A stretch of 64,000 bases of DNA from Tanypteryx hageni (lineage: Eukaryota; Arthropoda; Insecta; Odonata; Petaluridae): the NCBI GenBank assembly GCA_028673005.1, contig CM054118.1:64289401-64353400 (forward strand), in the 5' to 3' direction. Numbering within the stretch: the first letter of the stretch is position 1; every line of letters starts with the position of its first letter. Both the position numbers and the translations under genes were made by a program. Positions 21,181 through 33,571 of this stretch are shown in pieces. A model generated the notes under the pieces. The model was given only the letters and a program-made list of their open reading frames with translations, was not told the origin of the DNA and did no database searches.

Positions 21181-23892
21181 AATGGATTATATGGCAATGA
21201 AATAAAAAATGAAGCGCGCCGAAAACAGGAAAATACAACTATAAAGGACTAGAAAAGAATGAAAGGGAGATCTCTTAGAACTGAAGCACTAACTGGAGTA
21301 AGAGTTCGGAGATGATAGTTAACAAGCTAGGATAAAGCCGAAATTTAATTAAAAAGGCTAGGATACAAATTATATTCCAGGTGTGATTCAATAGGAAATA
21401 TACATGGGTAAACTGGCACACTGTTGTTGATCACTATTTCTTTTGCTCGAAACCCTGGGAAATTTTGGATACCTCATAAGCAAAAATAAATGTATACAGA
21501 AAGGAAGCTATTATTCAGCATAGAATTAACAATTTAAAATTTGCAATGAAACTTAAAATCGAAATACAAGCCAATTGAGCAAAAATTATCCATTTTCATT
21601 ACTTATCGTTTATGTTTCAAAAGTGATGAATATTTGAACAAATTGTTCGAAATTGCGCACCATAATCTTACGTCATTCCGCCAAGCATTCAGATTTTTCT
21701 TGCAGTCATTGCATTTTTGTCACATTTCCCTCAAACGGGAAAGCTTCGCGTCAAAAAGCATTTGAAACGAACCGCTCAAGGCTATTTTCCAAGGGTGTCT
21801 AAAAAGGTGCGACAGGGAAGGAAAAGGAGACGAGGAACGACAGAACGCGTATTAAAAAGGCGAGAAAGAAAAATAAGATGCCCACGAGTCGTGACCTTTT
21901 TTGAGTTTCAGTCCAAGTTTGGAAGTTTCCCTCTTTCCAGCGTTCCCGAGAAGAGGATCTTTGGCCGCTTTCTGCGCATCAGCCCATTCCCCCTCCTGCG
22001 AATCTTTTTTTTTCGTATACTTCACATCCGTGACTTGCGAAATGCGGTTCCGAAAATTCCCCTTCACTTTGCGGGCATTGCTAATAATTACTAAACGTTT
22101 CTCTGAAATTCCCCTTTTGATTTTCAAGGCACGTAATCTAAATTTTTCGCTGTGTTTTGGAATTTTATTCTAATTAAAAGGTCCAATCTTTCAGATCAGA
22201 TCTTACACCAAAGTACGCAGGAGCGACGCGTTTTCATTCGTTGGTATTTTTATCCTCTGCGATTTGTCTCTCTTTTCGTGCGATTTTGGTATTGTTTGGC
22301 GCTTCATCCGAGCACACAAAAAGAAAGAACTCGTATAATCTTCAATCGAACCTATTTGCTTTCAATAAGTAATTTTTTAACAGCCATTGTGGATGAGTGC
22401 ATATATTGACACATCATCATTGTATTCGCTAATCAGTTTCACCCTCGCAAATAATGAGATTTTTAACGCGATGGAAAGGAAATGAGAAAGCAAGAAAGGC
22501 AGAAAAATGGCGATTGCGTAAACAATGCACGGAAGTCATGGCCTAGCACCTGTAAGGAACGGACAGAATTATAATACTTTCAATGATATTATTGGAATCT
22601 TCCTATCTTTTCTCTTCGGTGTTTTTGACATGACTGCGATACATGTCTGATTTGGTGTCTTCCATATCTTATAACAGTATTTCCACAATTTCAATAAACG
22701 TAATTTTTCGCAAGCGGATGAACGATATATTTTCCTTCTCTGCAAAAAGGCCTCAATTTTTATGCATTATCTGTATATCGATTTCAGAATGTTTCCTTCC
22801 AGCCATATTATGACTCATTTGCGGATGTTACTTCCATTAAACCTCTTCTTTAAGGTTAGATTACTTTTTGTTTTTTTTTTAAACTGCGTCACACGTCGTT
22901 ATATATTATTATATAATCTTCATTTTTATACGTAATATATCGCCATACGTAAACAACTGAAATAAATTGCCTGCTCAAGGAGTTGATTATATAATTATTT
23001 TATAGCTCACAGAATGCTGATTTTAAGAAAGATTAATATGTTAAGTAACATAAGAATTCGCACCTCAATGATTCATCGCAAACCATCCCATTTCATAACC
23101 GCATATCAATTCCAGAATGCAAAGTCATTTGCAGCCTTTTGTTTCTATAAGCGAGACCAAGCTTCGTCGTGCCATGACTGGACTTTCAGACATGAGTTTC
23201 GGATGTTTTCAAAGATCTCTACAAATCTTCACAACAAAATTGGTAGTTCTAAAAAAGTCGTGCATTATTTGTCTCCTCCATATATTTTTCATCCCTATTA
23301 AAATAACAGAAAGAATGAAAAAAAGAGCTTTGAAAATCGCTGACAGCGCTTATTGGAAGAATAAAATGCCAAAAAACGGGTGTCGATTTTTATCGTTTTC
23401 AATTACCGATGTGAAAAAATTTTACATCCCTCTGAGAACTGCGTACCTGCGGTTGTGTTCGTTCAAATATTCAAGGTCTATGTGCGACGCACACGGAGAG
23501 AGGAAAAAAACAGAAAATAGGAGAGTCGATAAAAAGAGGCGAAAGAATGAAAAGAGAGGAGGTTGAGAATGTCGCAAACCGAAGGGGAAAGGAATAAGAG
23601 CATTTCTAAAGCGGGAGAGGGGAAAGTAAAAAAGATATAAATAGATATCTACACAGAAGGAACAATAAAAGGGATGCAAAATAAATTGTCATCGCATTAT
23701 CGCTGTGATCCAGTTGATGACTTGCATTACTCTAATAGCAACAACATTTTTGGAAAAACCAGATTTCCATATCGGCAACCAATCAGTCATGGCGATTCAC
23801 CAGTAGTTTTTATTTATAAAAATAAAATACCCAGCTCCCCTAATGGAGAAAACAAAATCCAGAAAATCCCAATAGCTAAAAATCGGTAGATA
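21181..23892. other. Unassigned stretch
   Basis: No gene recognised. 21720-22090 is a GC-richer pocket with overlapping frames on both strands and no domain. 22860-23010 is very AT-rich with a T run. The frame at 23117-23566 has no known domain and ends in lysine/arginine-rich purine sequence. Confidence 0.4.
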
Positions 23893-23925
23893 AAACCAGA
23901 CGCGCATTTCGACTACAATGCAACC
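23893..23925 (-). repeat. Repeat F core, inverted copy
   Basis: The reverse complement reads GGTTGCATTGTAGTCGAAAT followed by GCGCGTCTGGTTTT, the core of Repeat F. It lies directly next to Repeat B. Confidence 0.6.
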
Positions 23926-23940
23926 GTTTATTATTTTATT

Positions 23941-24653
23941 GCGTTCTTTACCAGCGAAGCAGTAACAGCTGAACGCCTTATGAGCACGTCTGGTCCATCC
24001 GCCCGTCCGTCGTAACTTCCATCTCCTAAACCGCTAGACGGATATTAATTAAATTAAATAAGAGTGATCATTATTAAAATTTATCGCCCCATTGTGATTT
24101 TTAACTGAATCCGTAAATTAGTACTTCCAATTTACATAATTACTTTAATAAACTTATACTCGTATCTCGTTAAATGGCATACGTCAAGCAACAATGAAAT
24201 AACAAACGCATTTCTCCCTAGCTCTTATATGATCCGTAAAGTATAGTTTAGAAAATTTATTCGGATAGAGGACAACATTTACTACAGTATAGTTCCCAAA
24301 ATCACGTAATTACGAGCTATGGCTTCGGAGATAAAAATTCGAGAAAATTCCGAGCAAAACATCGCATATTTTGTTTACATCGATCGCGGACACGGTTCTC
24401 TCAGCAAACAATTAAAAACCCATATAATATTTATCTCCCATTCTCTTATGCGATCTATGAGGTATAGATTAAACAATTATTTGGATAGAGAACAACATTT
24501 ACTACAAGATAGTTCCCAAGGTTATGTAATTACGACTTATAGTTTCGGAGATAAAAATTCGAGAATCGCCCAATCTTTCATACGTGTTTCCCATTAAGAA
24601 CACCTTTGAAATCTCTGTTTATTCCATTTATGGTGTATACTTTTTCATCTTGT
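23941..24653 (+). repeat. Repeat B, copy 1
   Basis: It aligns with 55303-56208. It starts GCGTTCTTTACCAGCGAAGC, then CCGTCCGTCGTAACT, and ends ATTAAGAACACCTTTGAAAT and TTCCATTTATGG. The start and the AAGAAC near the end form an inverted pair (clearer in copy 2). Inside, a unit of about 180 bp occurs twice (ACAACATTTACTACA, GTAATTACGA, TCGGAGATAAAAATTCGAGA). The frame at 24319-24597 is made by this internal duplication and is not a gene. Confidence 0.75.
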
Positions 24654-24689
24654 TTTAAGAGATCTACAATAAGTGAATTACCACAAAGG

Positions 24690-24870
24690 ATATGCGGGCC
24701 TGGTTTTATGAACCGTTATTTGGTTATTGCAGTTTTCTGGATTTTCAATTTGATTTAGATCGTGCAATCGGTGAATCGCCACTTAGAGCAGTTGTCTTTC
24801 AGCTCAAATGCGCATCTGGTTCTCCCTAGCATTCATAGCCATTACAGCTATTTATATTAACGTGTATAAG
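24690..24870 (+). repeat. Repeat F copy
   Basis: CAAATGCGCATCTGGTTCTC and the preceding GGTGAATCGCCACTTAGAG match 31095-31200. Together with the inverted core at 23893-23925 it brackets Repeat B copy 1. Confidence 0.55.
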
Positions 24871-25044
24871 GATGAATAAGAATTAATATACTGAGAAGGA
24901 AATTTTAAAGGAGTGGAACAGGTAAAGAGTGGGAATGATGGAGAAGGGATTATGGGGAAAGGTAACACGGAGAGGAGCGGGCGGATGCAGATGGAGAAGC
25001 AGAGAATTGAAATGGAATGGGAGAATATGGAGAAAAATGGAGAT
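24871..25044. other. Purine-rich unassigned stretch
   Basis: GA-rich, beside the tail of Repeat E. Confidence 0.5.
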
Positions 25045-25345
25045 AGATAGATGTCATTATTCGGGCGAAATTTAGACCATAAGATTCACTCTTACATTTA
25101 ACCCTTCGTCAAAGTTATGTTACATTATATTAAAATACCTTAAATTACATCAAAAACGACTGAGATAATAGAATACTAATACAAAGAGAGAGGCACATAT
25201 TCAAGGAAAACTTCTAAGAAAGACAAGATATTTGCGGGGAAAACCTAGGAAGGGCCTGGCTTGGCCAACCTAGTAAAGACCCATGCAGGAAAACACCCAC
25301 GAAGTGAAGGGGGGTGGAAAAAATCTGCGAAAACCTTAGATACAT
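25045..25345 (-). repeat. Repeat E, LINE-like 3' end, copy 1
   Basis: It aligns with 34750-35065 and partly with 35497-35565. On the minus strand it ends with TAAATTTCGCCCGAATAATG then CATCTATCTATC, that is an AATAAA-like signal and a short TCTA tail. Upstream on that strand is TGGGTGTTTTCCTGCATGGG. This layout fits the 3' UTR of a retroelement inserted in minus orientation. No coding sequence remains. Confidence 0.65.
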
Positions 25346-27106
25346 AAAAAGAACAATATGAACGATTGAATAACACAATAAAATGAAAAGTCAAAAGTTA
25401 AATGGTGGGAGATGATGGTGGGAGAAATTATGGCGAGAAAAATGAAGTGAGGGAGAGGCGGGAAGTGGCTGAGGGAGAAACGGAGATAGAAAGATGGTAG
25501 AGAGGAGGGAGAAAATGAGATATGTAGGTTAAATTACGGAAAGAGAGAGAGGGAGAGGGTGGGTGGGTGTGGGGGAGGAGAAGAAAGGAACGGGGCGGGG
25601 GCGAGGCGCGTGATTAACTAAGATGAGAGAAGACGAGGGGGAGGGTTGAGAGGGGATGGGGGAAGGCAAGATGTGGGGATCGTGGGAGGACTTTATGGAG
25701 CGATGGTGGGGGTGAGGAGGCCGCGTCAGGTGTCTTTTGGTTGGCGACTGGCACCCTCCGCTCGAATGGAGGCCAAGGACACCTGGTCCCACACCCTTTG
25801 CGATAAGGCGGAGGCATAGAGGAGGATAGAGAGCGGTTTTTACGAGAATTGCCCGATGATTCGATCTTCGACCTTTGTTGCTGGTCATCGCCCCAAACAA
25901 AGGTGCACCATTCATTCCATTTTCTCGCGGTGCGCTCTCCCAGACACCGAGCACCATTTTGATAGATGTGATCTTAAGAGCATATTTCCCGAAGCGAAGA
26001 CGTGATTTAATTCGTAATGGCATTTGCGATCAAACGATGTGGCAGAGAATAAATACCGCTCTAAATTAAAATAAAATAAAGTAATAAAAAACTATCGATG
26101 ATCATACATCACTGCTGAAATGCATTATATATGTATTGCTCAAAATAATTGCCTCGATTTTCATACATTATTCAAGGCGGAAATTTTTGTTGACTCTAGT
26201 ACGCACTTTCATTCGGTTTTACGGATTCGAATCACGCTAACCTCACTTATCCGAATAAATACAGCTTTTTTAAAATGAACAGACACAAAAGCAGTAATTA
26301 GTCTATCGGCAATAGCGCAATCGAGTAGAAGGTCGTCTAAGTATTTCGCCAGAGTCATTAAAAATAACATTGCATTTACGCGACAGGATTCAGAGAGTCA
26401 TCGAAACAGATCTGCGCACTCTTACATTTCAAATACCATCGAGGTAGATGAGATTATTTCCTTATTTTTGCAAACAAACAGCACTTATGCCTATCAATGA
26501 GGACTGGTAATGAAGGCGTATATATTAACAAGGATGACTGAGCAGTTTCTGTGTTTCTGCCATTTTATCAACTTTTCCCCAGTCGTGGATAAAAAATTGA
26601 CGCACGACAGGAACGCACCAGTAACATACTCCCTTATTTTATTTATGTTATTTTTATTTCATTAAATACTGCCACTGAATCCCTTCTCCCTTTATTAACA
26701 TCTCCTCCACTATCTTTCAATGAGCAGGAAATGGTGTTCATCGCTTCTACACGCATACTATAACTCATAGTAATTTATTTATATTCCGGTGTTGCACAAC
26801 ATTTTCGATTCAGATTTCTCTCCTGCCTACGCTTGCCTCCGATTCTGACGCCTGGAACACACGCTTCCCCGCGCTAAGGTTTTAGAAAGGAAGCGAATCC
26901 AAGCCAATTACAAATCCTTTGTTAACCATGGCAACAGCAAGCTATAAAACTAAAATAATACCATCAATTATTAGAAGCCTGCCGCGACATATTGGTGACG
27001 GCAAATCATTTAAAACGAAAATATTAGCCCGCAAACAGTGATCGAAAAATAGTTGAGAAAATTAGATTTTTCCCGTTAACACAACTTTGAGAGCAGAAAC
27101 CACACA
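25346..27106. other. Unassigned stretch with purine tract
   Basis: 25395-25680 is GA-rich and yields the proline/serine-rich minus frame at 26023-25529. 25690-26000 is GC-richer and open on both strands, with no domain recognised. 26000-27106 is AT-rich with nothing recognised. Confidence 0.4.
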
Positions 27107-27291
27107 CAGGTAAATCTCGATAACGCAGACTCGATTAATACAAAATGGTCGTATATAAGTAGTAAAATTCAGTCCTCTGCAAACCTTTGGTACATGTTTC
27201 TTGTTGTAACAAACTCGTTTATGTGAATCTCGTAAGTACAAAATCATGGCATTTTAAGTCCCTTGAAGTTTGTACTAACGAGGTTGTTCTG
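27107..27291. mobile_element. Pogo/Tigger-like MITE (185 bp), tentative
   Basis: The left end CAGGTAAATCTCGATAACG and the inverse of the right end, CAGAACAACCTCGTTAGTA, agree at most positions and continue with CAGACT / CAAACT. Ends beginning CAG with CTCGATA/CTCGTTA and a GGGACTTAAAAT block are characteristic of pogo/Tigger elements. The expected TA duplication is not seen, so it is either lost or the class is wrong. The minus frame at 27247-27062 is an artefact. Confidence 0.5.
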
Positions 27292-28577
27292 TTGTACTTT
27301 TCACATTAACAAATTATGTGGTATGGTGACAGCTGCGTTGCGGGATGCATCTTGCACCGTTCTCAATCGAATACTTAAATAATGAATGAAGTTCCGCGGG
27401 CAGTAGACGATTATAAATACAATAATACAATTTTACTATACGATATACGAAAAAGTTTTATGCTTTTCAGTTTGATGCATCTGCGCCGTTTCTCGGTCAA
27501 AACTTCGATTGAACATATGCTTGGAAGAAAATTGATGGACAATTTTGTCGTCTACACCAATTTATTTTTTCGCGTGAAAATTTTGACATAGGTAATGTTA
27601 AGTAAAATTTAAATGAAAAAACCGCAGTTACCTTTGCCTTGGAATGTAAGATTTTGAAGAGAATATATTACATAATATTTTCCAATCTGGATTTGGAGTG
27701 AGAACAGTATCTTACGAGGGTCATCTCGTCTATGATTAATGCAAATATTTTACGAGTATTGAATCGGAAGATTATTGCGATACAAATCGAGTGATTTTAT
27801 AAAGAAAACAATAAATATTTCTTTTTCACACCAATTTCAGTCTTCTTAGGAATAGCCTAATTTAACAAAACGCAACGAAACGGACTAATAAATTTGAAAA
27901 TGCGTTTCTTAGAATGTCGCATGTAAAAAATTTATTAGCGAGAGTGACGAATTGCACAAACTATCGTCTCAACTGGTAGGTTAGAGTCTTCTTTTTATTC
28001 AAATTGTGATATTTGCCCAAATTTTAATATTATCTCGTTTTTCATACATCTTTAAGTATCCATGAACATGGATAAAATTAGCGCATTTATTTATTTATTA
28101 TATGGCTGTCTCGTCACATATTTGATCGCTAAAGCCTCGCTTGTTTTTTGTATAGGGTCTTTATTTGTTTCAAAAATCCATATTCCTATACATAATTTCC
28201 GATGTGTGTCTGTCACGCTCTGTATCTCAAGAATTGTATGTTGTAGAGTAATGTGGTAAAGGCCATTTTGTTTCTACTTACTAGGAAGCCCTAGAAAAAC
28301 TATTTTAATTTTCATCCGCCATCTTAAAACAAAATGGCAGTCGATAAAAATTTTCATGGGCCCCTTTCTGACTCTTTATTTTTCAAAACTCAAATATAAA
28401 TAAAAACAAATGGTAGTAGTACCGAAATCTGCCCTAAAGGTTTCACCTCTCTGTCGTTTAAGGTTTCGTCATAATTTCAATTAAAGCAAGAGCTGAGACA
28501 GGTAGATACCATAGTCAAACTATAAACACCTTTTATTAACGCTCAAAAAACGAGTTAATATGATCACTCAGTCTTTC
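27292..28577. other. Unassigned AT-rich stretch
   Basis: No gene recognised. 28060-28560 resembles transposon non-coding sequence in style but has no second copy in the window. Confidence 0.4.
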
Positions 28578-29011
28578 TGTCTGTACATGGGCAATCAACT
28601 TTTTAGTTTTAAGAAATATTTGGGAAATTCATCCAGTACCGTAACTAGGGCGGGCAAGCGGAGCATCTACCACGGGCGCAACTAAGAGACGCAAAAAATC
28701 TAAATACCAACTAAATAAACTAGAGAAAATGATTTTTTGAAGGAGGGTGGATCGCATATTTAGTAGTTTGCCCCGGGCGCTAAAATAGCTAGTTACGGCG
28801 CTGCTCTTGTCAATTTATGAATTTTCCACCGATTGAATTTTGGAAGTAGTTCATAGATTTTCCGCTAGTTGACTTCAAAGTCGGAAAATTAAAAAATTGG
28901 AAATGGAATTGTAACCAAACTATTTAAGATAATGGAGGGAAGTTTTAACAGATAGGAAGATCTAGTAAGGATCTACATTCCAAAGGTACGGGTTGCCTCC
29001 TCCCAAAAGGG
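28578..29011 (-). repeat. Repeat G, copy interrupted by a MITE
   Basis: The reverse complement aligns with 7241-7505 on both sides of the inserted element at 28634-28803: TTAAAACTAAAAAGTTGATT on one side and CTAGCGGAAAATCTATGAA and GGGAGGAGGCAACCCGTACC on the other. Confidence 0.7.
28634..28803. mobile_element. hAT-like MITE (170 bp) inside Repeat G
   Basis: The left end CAGTACCGTAACTAG and the inverse of the right end, CAGCGCCGTAACTAG, match at 13 of 15. GGGCGGGCAAGC and its counterpart GCCCCGGGCGC follow inside. The uninterrupted copy at 7241-7505 gives the pre-insertion sequence. The flanking 8-mers do not match well, and about 13 bp present in the other copy are absent here. Confidence 0.65.
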
Positions 29012-31094
29012 ATAATTGACTCTCCAGTACCATCGTAAAAATTTTGTTGGACAAGTTTCTATTATGTACTTATCCAATGTATGACGCACTCGTGAGGTCC
29101 TTCAATTTTCTCGTGTCGTTTCTAAGCAGCGCTTAACTTTTTCCCAAGGAGAACATTTATCCGAGTGTTTCGATTTGATATACGATAAATTCGAGATATT
29201 TGTCGACGATGGCACCGTCTCAGTTACTGGGGGGAGCTGCGTCTATTCCTTGCCTCTGGCGAACTGAATTCCTTCGCACTCCTGGCTTCCGTATACACAA
29301 CCCACATCAACAGACGCAAACAATGCAGAGAGAGACATGAGAGTTACAGATACGCGAGTGTATTAATTCAACAAAACACTCTCCTCTTTCTTGACAGTTT
29401 GAATTCTATCCTTCTTAAATCCGATTAAAAAATGATTAACATATTACAGTTTATATTTTTCCAAAACTTACAACGTAATCGAGAATTTTGTAGGCTACAG
29501 AGAAAACAGAAAAATTCTTTAAAGAACGCAGCGAAACACAACGTGGAAAGAGTATTGATAAAAAATAACTGCAGGTGTTAGTCAATGTCGATTTTCAACG
29601 TAAATATTTAATCAAATGAAAAGACACTCTCTAAAATTTCCCGAGAAATGTTTATATTAAGGCTACTCTTTACCTGATAATGTGAATCCAGTTTATAAAA
29701 TATTCCACAAATAATTCGCACGGGTTTTAATTTTAATTTTTTATTTTGGTTATCTTTCTTCATATGTCACATTAAGGAATGTTAATTGAGTGAGGAAACT
29801 AATTCGTAATTCCAATAATTTCATCTTAACGTTAGAAACGTGTCACCAAAAAATTAATTTCATAACTTCAATGGAGTCAGATGTAATACATCCCTTCAAG
29901 TATAGACGGTAATTCTATAAAATTCCCAATGTTCGTTTATTTATCCGAAGAAAAGGTTTTTACTAAAATAAATGAGCCCCTAAAGATTTATAAGGGATCA
30001 TTTTACAAGAGACGGAAAAGAACATTTTATCTTTCTATGGTAGGGGATACTACAGGGCCAGTAATCGCAAAATTTCTGCCGTTCAACAAGCACCCGGCAA
30101 GCAGTAATTGGGCCAAAGGGGTGAGGCGCTTAGCAGGTCGCATGAGTGCAAGGAGGCGATACGCTCACGATGAGAATCCATAAAAATACAAGGGATTCAA
30201 AAGGCGAGGGACTCATAAATTCGAAACGGCGATGAAGTGATATGCAAACGCCTAAGGCACGGCAAAAATGAATTTCCATTTCATCAATTGTTACGGTATT
30301 CGCAAATAATTGCGGATTACCTCATTTGACCTTCGTGCTCAAGTCATTTTCCAGTAAATATAATCTGTGCCAAGGCTTTGCTGAATTGATAAAATATCCT
30401 CGAAAAGTTGGGATCCGACTGCGATTCGAGCCATAAACAATCATTAAATGAGCTAGTCTTTATAAGGAGCGATTGTACACTTCTGTATCAGCCCCCCACA
30501 ATAGGAGAGGCGGTAGACTGGAGAATGTCTATCAAGTTTTAGGAAGGATGTAGAGAGAAAGGACTCGTAAGCTAAGGTCAAATATAAATATATCTATCCA
30601 TATAATTATGTGCGAGGAGCTGTAAATTCCATTTTCTTGATTTATAAATCATTCATTAAAAAATATATATATATATATCATAAAAACCATCGAAAGAATT
30701 TCTTGTATTTGATTATTTCTTCTATCAGGTCATGTTGCGCTTATTTGTTCACGTGAGCCGCACCATTTGCGTTTTCTACCGAGCCTGCCAGTTTCAGCGC
30801 TTCGTTGAGGAAAACATTTTCTCAGCTCGCACTCTCTGGAGTAATCGAAACCGACATTTAGTAACGTAGGTTTGTTCAACGATAATTTAAGGTCAAATTT
30901 TCTGGAATCCCAATGCAATTTGGATTTCCGAATACGGCCGATACGACCTATATACATAAATATATACGTGAATACGCGGAAGTCTCTGCCCTTGTTTCTC
31001 CTATTTAGTCTCACGATACGAAGTAAACGAAATTGGTAGCTAAAACATTAGAGCGTGCGGATAATCTTATAAAGATTCAGCAGAAAAATATTTT
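29012..31094. other. Unassigned stretch
   Basis: No gene recognised. The frames at 29929-30183 (plus) and 31014-30730 (minus) show no domain. A short TA tract is at 30661-30678. Confidence 0.4.
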
Positions 31095-31200
31095 TAAGAA
31101 TCGGCTGCTTGTGAATCACCACTGAGGGGCTTGCTTCGTTGCCAAAATGCGCATCTGGTTTTTCCAAACTTTTCATTGCTATTAGAGAAACATTTTTTCA
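31095..31200 (+). repeat. Repeat F piece
   Basis: CCAAAATGCGCATCTGGTTTTT and the preceding GTGAATCACCACTGAGG match 24690-24870. Confidence 0.55.
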
Positions 31201-31740
31201 ATGCTAGTGAATTTCACCACATTTGAAATTTGGACTATGATAACATAATAATTTCAAGTTTAAATAAACTTAGCATTCTGCAAACATATATTACAATCTG
31301 AAAAATGCAGCATAGAAAAACATAAATATAGCATAACATACTATAAAAATCAGCAGAAATAACTAGCACAATTAAAAATTTTAATTAATAAAATGTGGTG
31401 CTCCTTAAAAGATTGCATAGAACAACTATAACTTTATCTCTAAGATCAAATTCTCTGTATCAGCTTTCTGAATAAATTCTCTCTCTTGATTGTCAGTGTT
31501 AGGTATGTACAACTGCGTGAATCGGAAATTGGACAATGAACGTTGTTTATAAATAATACATTGAATATACAGTCCGGGAAATGGCTACAATACCACTTGG
31601 ATTTTTAAAAAATATTGTATGTTATATATAAAATTTTTACTCTAAAAACGTAGAGAATACAGTATTCAATAAAAATAAATAATAGAATGAAATGCCAAAT
31701 ATATTACATCCTATTAAAATAAAGATTCAGGAACAGCATA
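31201..31740. other. Unassigned AT-rich stretch
   Basis: No gene. GGAAATGGCTACAATACC at 31577 recurs with two changes at 33108, on the other side of the LINE copy. Confidence 0.4.
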
Positions 31741-33030
31741 AAGACCGCAATGGCATTACCAGGAGCAGACATTGATTCAGATCACAGCCTTCTAATAGTT
31801 GACGTAAGTATAAAGCTCAAACAAATAAGAAAAACGAGACGAGAAAAAGAGACTTGGGACCTAGAAAAACAGAAGGAAAGGCAGGATGTAGTCAGCGTGA
31901 AGTTGGAAGATCGCCTAAGAAATTTGGAAAACAAACCAAAGACCGTGGATATAGAATAGGAAGAAATTAAAAACAGTATCAAGGATACCTTGAATAAAGA
32001 GATGGGAAAACAAGAGAGGAAACTCAGAAAACCATGGATCACTAAGGAAATGCTGGATAAAATGGATGAGAGACGAAAATGGAAAAACGTTAACAGTGAA
32101 GAAGGTAGAGCCAACTATGGACGTATAAACAATAAGTTGAGAATGGTAACAGATGAAGAAAATTAGATAAAAGAAAAATGTGTTGAAAATTTCATCATGA
32201 AATACAACAAATGGAGATGTTAGGACGGTACGATATGATGTACGCTAGGGCACTGGAATTAGAAGATAAGAAGTCTAATGGAATTCGTAGTAAAGGAATT
32301 ATGAATACGGATGAGGAGATAGTCTCAGAAACTAAGGATATAGCACAGATATGGGAAGAATACATTAAGGAACTATACAGCAAGCAGGCAGGATCGGCAA
32401 AAATGATAATGATGTTTATTAGTCCTTGGATCAGTTACATTGATGTTGGACAGGTCAGAATTTAAAAAAAACATGTGCATCAAAAAGAAAATAAAACTAA
32501 AATTAATAAAAATATTTCAATGATTTACCCATATAAAATCACAGGGCAAGCGATGGGTTACATGCCAAAAGGCAATCGACAGGGTTAAGACTAGGACATG
32601 AGGACATGCTTTGTACGGGGCAGAAACATGGAAGCTAAGAAAAAATGATATCAAATACTTGGAAAGCTTTGAAATGTGGACTTGGAGGAGAATGCTGAAG
32701 ATAAAATGGACAGATAGAATGAAATACGATGAAGTGCTACGAAGAGTAGGAGAGAAGCGAATGGTTATACAGACTATCAGAAAGAGGAAGGCAAACTGGG
32801 TTGGACATTACCTGAGGAGAGAGAGTATGATTAAAGACGTGTTAGAAGGAAAACTAGATGAAAAAAAGGAATGAGGTAGGAAAAGGTTTCAGCTGATAGA
32901 CGATTTGAAACGGAAAGAGAGTTATCAAAATATGAAGAGGACAGAGGAAAATAGGAGTATATGGAGAACCAGGTTTAGCCATGAATAATCACGGATCTGT
33001 CTACGGACAGACTACCGGTGATGTGATGAA
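31741..33030 (+). pseudogene. Internally deleted LINE: endonuclease end and C-terminus, RT core missing
   Basis: 31750-31956 reads GADIDSDHSLLIVDVSIKLK and onward, the C-terminal edge of an APE-type LINE endonuclease with its SDH motif, followed by the charged linker. A stop at 31957 and frameshifts break the linker, which resumes at 32211-32400 (QIWEEYIKELY). The reverse transcriptase palm (FADD-type motif) is absent: only about 200 bp of unrelated AT-rich sequence lies between. 32611-32874 is the C-terminus, LYGAETWKLRKNDIKYLESF-like, then EMWTWRRMLKIKWTDRMKYD and WVGHYLRRES. Proteins of this type are often annotated endonuclease-reverse transcriptase or craniofacial development protein 2-like; I do not assign a clade. 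The copy is inactive. Confidence 0.85.
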
Positions 33031-33511
33031 AAATAAACGTATAGCAATTGTGTTTATGTTTAAAACGAAAGCAAAATATATAATCGAATATTTTGGTTTC
33101 CATAGGTGGAAATGGCTACCATACCGCCTTGGTTTTTTGCCATTAAAGTTGCATTAATGTATTTTTTACATTTCGCTAGACTAGTGGCTCTCAGGCAAAT
33201 TCATCTGGCGTCCCTACGTCCCGATTATAGTTTTGGAACCGTGAATTCTCGTTCCCGGGAATTTACTCTATATTTCTTATTCTCGATTCCCGGGAAAATT
33301 TTTAATGATTTCCGGGAATTGCTCCTTTGAATTTTGTGCCAAGTCAAGCTTTTCCAGAATTATCTTCATAACTGGATTTAATTTTGTTGTTCTCTAGCTT
33401 TAGTCTTAATTCTTTGCATTTAAAAAAGTGGTCAACTTCTTTTTTTAACGTACTTCATATATTTCATTCAGAAATGTTGTCGTTTACATTTTTAAGGGTA
33501 TTAATATTTTA

Positions 33512-33513
<2 letters not shown>

Positions 33514-33568
<55 letters not shown>
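33514..33568. repeat. TA dinucleotide microsatellite
   Basis: About 27 uninterrupted TA units. It creates the tail of the minus frame at 33759-33514. Confidence 0.95.

Positions 33569-33571
<3 letters not shown>

Noticed and set aside
24319..24597. 92-codon frame as a gene
   Set aside because: It lies within Repeat B and arises from that repeat's internal duplication; copy 2 does not keep the frame.
33252..33318. Confident STAT enhancer call
   Set aside because: Short palindromes alone are not specific, and the region resembles dispersed repeat DNA.
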